Shown here in pieces: positions 6,149 through 7,944 of a stretch of DNA of 7,944 nucleotides; position 1 is the stretch's first letter, and every line of letters begins with the position of its first letter. This DNA comes from Spirosomataceae bacterium (lineage in GTDB: Bacteria > Bacteroidota > Bacteroidia > Cytophagales > Spirosomataceae): positions 1-7,944 of the forward strand of contig JALOLW010000215.1 in NCBI GenBank assembly GCA_025455795.1, given 5' to 3'. Below the pieces are notes generated by a model that saw only the letters and a program-made list of their open reading frames with translations, ran no database searches and was not told where the DNA came from. Both the position numbers and the translations under genes were made by a program.

Positions 6149-6180
6149 TTTGGGAATGTATTGACAGTTGTTTATCTTTG
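6149..6180 (+). promoter_or_regulatory. Bacteroidota-type promoter for the Uma2-like gene
   Basis: TTTG at 6149-6152 and TATCTTTG at 6173-6180 are separated by 20 bp, matching both elements of the Bacteroidota consensus (TTTG, 19-21 bp, TAnnTTTG). The start of transcription would fall near 6187, leaving a leader of about ten bases before the ATG at 6198. It is one of the two best promoter matches in the window. Confidence 0.7.
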
Positions 6181-6197
6181 TCTAAAATGTTACGATT

Positions 6198-6614
6198 ATG
6201 ATAGCTGAGATAGAAATGGGGCATTTGGCAACGATTCATCACCAGCGGGCCATTAAAAAGTTGGTCTTTGGTTTGGAAAAATTATTTTTGAACGGTGAAA
6301 TTCCTTACGAACCCCTCCCCGAAACTGATATTGACCCTGGCAATCCCGATAGTAAATGTCCTGATTTGATATTGCAAGACAATTCCCATTTGACCGTGCC
6401 AGTGATTATTGAAGTAGCTACCAATCGTGGTTGGAAAACTGACTTTTTAAAACTTCGCCGACTCATAGACGACACAGACTTTGGCATAGTTGAAGGTTTC
6501 GTCCTCAATTTTGAAACCAATACTTGGCACAGATATAACAAAGCTGGTCAAATCTCCGAAGATACTTCTTGGTCAGAGGTTTTGATGATTGATTTACAGA
6601 AAATTATGGATTAA
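6198..6614 (+). CDS. Small Uma2-like / PD-(D/E)XK-like protein
   Basis: Protein of 138 residues. After an N-terminal helical part (about 10-35), the sequence shows P55-D56 followed by a hydrophobic strand, then V-P-V-I-I-E72-V-A, then R-G-W-K-T-D82-F-L-K85-L, then a V-E-G-F-V-L-N-F strand and W-H-R-Y. This order (PD, E-V, D-x-x-K, strand) resembles the Uma2/DUF820 family of the restriction-endonuclease-like fold, although the residue two after the Glu is Ala instead of Lys, as often happens in Uma2 where the Lys sits further along. Function is unknown; Uma2 proteins are usually described only as putative nucleases. It has a strong promoter of its own and is divergent from the thioredoxin-fold gene. 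It converges on the MBL hydrolase with an 11-bp overlap. Assignment rests on motif order only. Confidence 0.6.
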   Translation: MIAEIEMGHLATIHHQRAIKKLVFGLEKLFLNGEIPYEPLPETDIDPGNPDSKCPDLILQDNSHLTVPVIIEVATNRGWKTDFLKLRRLIDDTDFGIVEGFVLNFETNTWHRYNKAGQISEDTSWSEVLMIDLQKIMD

Positions 6615-7470
6615 TTATTGTAAGCCCCTCCCCTATTTGCAGCACTTTGTAGGGTGTGCCGTGCTGTTGGGCGTATTGCTCAAACTCGGCGGGGTCGGCG
6701 GTGTTGAACTCAAACAGGTCATAATGGTGCGGGATAACGAGCTTGGCGCCAATCTCCTTGCCAAGTCGAGCGGCTTCTTCGGCGTTGAGATTACCCGCCA
6801 CACGACGCTCTGGCTTGTTGCCGTTGATAGGCAAAAACGCCACGTTCACCGCAAAAGACTTCAACACTTCTACGATGCCATCGTACCAAAGCGTATCGCC
6901 AGAATGATAGACGCGATAAGGGCCAAACTCCGCCACAAATCCCATGTACTTGCATTGGCCGTGTTCGTCGCGGTCGAGGGCATTGTGGGCAGCGGGAACA
7001 CCGTAAACTTTGAAACCAGCCACCTCTACATTGAGGCCATCGTTGAGGCCAATGGGCCAATCGGTAGCACAACGCAACCGCTCGCACACAAAGGCACGAT
7101 TGGCTTCGGGAATGACCATCTGAATGGCGTTGTTGCTGGCAAAAAGCGGCCAAAGGGTTTCGGCATCAAGGTGGTCGGTGTGGTTGTGTGAAGAAGTCAC
7201 TACTTCTACCATATCAAGCAGGGCGGGGTCAATCGCTCGCTCACTCATGCGCACGTGGGGCTTGTCGGTTTGGGCGTACTTGATGCTCAGAGAATCAGAC
7301 AAATAGGGGTCAAACAACAAGTGACGACCTTGCCATTGAATCAAAAAGCCGCTTTGCCCCAACCACCACAGCCGAAAGCCTGTCAATGCTCCGGCAGAAG
7401 ACAAAATATCGCTACGGAGCGATTCATTTTTTTGAAAAGCAGGAATCATAAGAAGGTTTTTGATGATCAT
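6604..7470 (-). CDS. MBL-fold metal-dependent hydrolase, UlaG-like
   Basis: Protein of 288 residues with no signal peptide, so cytoplasmic. It carries the metallo-beta-lactamase signature H95-x-H97-x-D99-H100 (S-H-N-H-T-D-H-L-D), H162 in P-A-A-H-N, D192 in Y-H-S-G-D-T and H248/H249 in I-P-H-H-Y-D, enough to bind two metals. The opening W-W-L-G-Q-S-G-F and D-P-Y-L-S-D-S, together with overall length, resemble UlaG (L-ascorbate-6-phosphate lactonase) and related COG2220 proteins; no other ascorbate-utilisation genes are present, so the substrate is open. The start is uncertain: ATG at 7470 gives 288 residues, while ATG at 7449 (residue M8) leaves a form closer to relatives that begin just before F-x-K-N/D-E-x-L. 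A weak -7-like box (TTTATTTG, minus strand, 7480-7473) sits almost against the first ATG, favouring the shorter form. Confidence 0.85.
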   Translation of the reverse strand: MIIKNLLMIPAFQKNESLRSDILSSAGALTGFRLWWLGQSGFLIQWQGRHLLFDPYLSDSLSIKYAQTDKPHVRMSERAIDPALLDMVEVVTSSHNHTDHLDAETLWPLFASNNAIQMVIPEANRAFVCERLRCATDWPIGLNDGLNVEVAGFKVYGVPAAHNALDRDEHGQCKYMGFVAEFGPYRVYHSGDTLWYDGIVEVLKSFAVNVAFLPINGNKPERRVAGNLNAEEAARLGKEIGAKLVIPHHYDLFEFNTADPAEFEQYAQQHGTPYKVLQIGEGLTIINP

Positions 7471-7512
7471 TGCAAATAAAAGGAAGCGATTTTGAAATTT
7501 TACGCTGTTTTA

Positions 7513-7543
7513 TTGGTTCTCTATTGGAGAACTTTTACTTTTG
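7513..7543 (+). promoter_or_regulatory. Bacteroidota-type promoter for higBA
   Basis: TTG at 7513-7515 and TACTTTTG at 7536-7543 are separated by 20 bp, and the -7 box is an exact TAnnTTTG match, identical to the one before hicA. Transcription would start near 7550, about 17 nt before the higB ATG. Confidence 0.7.
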
Positions 7544-7566
7544 TTCATCAATAGATAGAACATCAA

Positions 7567-7875
7567 ATGTTCAATATCATCACACGTAAAACTCTTTTGG
7601 CATACAGTCAGCAATATCCAAATGCCGCCAATGCGCTCTTTGAGTGGTATTACGAGCTACTAAAAGCAGATTTTAGTAATTTTCAAGAACTGAAGGCTGC
7701 GTATGGAAATGCCAGTTTAGTAGGCGATGATAGAGTTGTCTTCAATATCATGGGAAATCATTATCGTCTGGTTGTTCGGATAGTTTTTTCTTTCAAAGCT
7801 ATTCAAATTAAGTGGTTTGGGACTCACGCAGAGTACGACAAAATTGATGTTTCCACTATCAAGTTCAAACAATAA
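7567..7875 (+). CDS. higB: HigB-family type II toxin (RelE-like mRNA interferase)
   Basis: Protein of 102 residues, the usual length for the HigB_toxin family of ribosome-associated mRNA interferases. The family pattern is clear: an N-terminal I-x-x-K-T-L helix, W-Y-x-x-x-x-K-A-D-F (27-36), E-L-K-A-A-Y-G-N-A-S (41-50), D-R-V-V-F-N-I (55-61), G-N-H-Y-R-L-V-V (63-70), and the closing W-F-G-T-H-A-E-Y-D-K-I-D (83-94). Such toxins cleave mRNA during translation and are neutralised by HigA. The antitoxin gene starts 5 nt after the stop, toxin first as is normal for HigBA, under a near-consensus promoter. The gene is more AT-rich than the hydrolase and transporter genes to its left, consistent with horizontal acquisition. 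Confidence 0.92.
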   Translation: MFNIITRKTLLAYSQQYPNAANALFEWYYELLKADFSNFQELKAAYGNASLVGDDRVVFNIMGNHYRLVVRIVFSFKAIQIKWFGTHAEYDKIDVSTIKFKQ

Positions 7876-7880
7876 ATGAC

Positions 7881-7944
7881 ATGAAACTAAAAATTATCAA
7901 AAACGAAGCAGAATATGAAAATATGCTTGCTTGGATAGATGAGC
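7881..7944 (+). CDS. higA: HigA-family antitoxin, 5' part only
   Basis: An open frame begins with ATG at 7881, five bases after the higB stop, and runs off the window after 21 codons. It reads M-K-L-K-I-I-K-N-E, then A-E-Y-E-N-M-L-A-W-I-D-E, which resembles the opening of HigA antitoxins paired with this HigB type (M-K-x-K-x-I-K-x-E-x-x-Y-x-x-x-L-x-x-I). The DNA-binding helix-turn-helix would lie beyond the edge. Identification depends on position and this short stretch; close spacing implies translational coupling to higB. Confidence 0.75.
   Translation, partial: MKLKIIKNEAEYENMLAWIDE

Noticed and set aside
6589..7191. 200-codon plus-strand open frame
   Set aside because: Antisense to the MBL hydrolase, which has its full metal-binding signature; no recognisable domain in the plus-strand translation.

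Overview
The window looks like a chromosomal segment from a Bacteroidota bacterium, most likely a Cytophagales-type lineage. The evidence is several upstream boxes matching the Bacteroidota promoter consensus TAnnTTTG (two of them with a TTG about 20 bp further upstream), secreted proteins with the 'AQ' signal-cleavage style common in that phylum, and protein families typical of it: a GH29 alpha-L-fucosidase, a LytTR response regulator, a large secreted thioredoxin-like protein, and HicAB and HigBA toxin-antitoxin modules. This assignment is inferred from pattern; no database search was possible.

Layout, left to right. A terminator (48-80) closes an unseen upstream gene. A hicA-hicB module (177-840, +) follows, with its own promoter overlapped by a 7-bp-arm inverted repeat that is a good operator candidate, and a 9-bp hairpin spanning the hicA stop codon. 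A bidirectional terminator (859-893) separates it from a minus-strand GH29 alpha-L-fucosidase gene (1085-2305). That gene's C-terminal discoidin-like domain has been broken by an internal deletion and frameshift; the severed end remains readable in another frame (943-1101). The 163-bp divergent spacer that follows carries a small repeat element: an 18-bp imperfect inverted repeat bracketed by 20-bp direct repeats. Then come an orphan LytTR response regulator (2469-3239, +) and an MFS transporter (3348-4565, +). The transporter overlaps tail-to-tail by 14 bp with a secreted thioredoxin-fold protein that has no CXXC (4552-6054, -). A small Uma2-like/PD-(D/E)XK-like protein (6198-6614, +) has a near-consensus promoter and overlaps by 11 bp the end of a UlaG-type metallo-beta-lactamase-fold hydrolase (6604-7470, -). 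The window ends in a higB-higA module (7567 to the right edge, +), again with a near-consensus promoter.

No single pathway links these genes. The strand switches frequently, so most genes appear to be separate transcription units; the clear operons are hicAB and higBA. The AT-rich toxin-antitoxin modules at both ends contrast with the more GC-rich housekeeping and catabolic genes between them, which suggests an accessory or plastic chromosomal stretch. I see no CRISPR array, tRNA, rRNA, transposase gene or phage gene. Nothing here is convincingly a new multi-gene system. The most distinctive items are the broken fucosidase, the intergenic repeat element, the RNA/DNA structures in the hicAB control regions, and the thioredoxin-fold protein without its redox motif.
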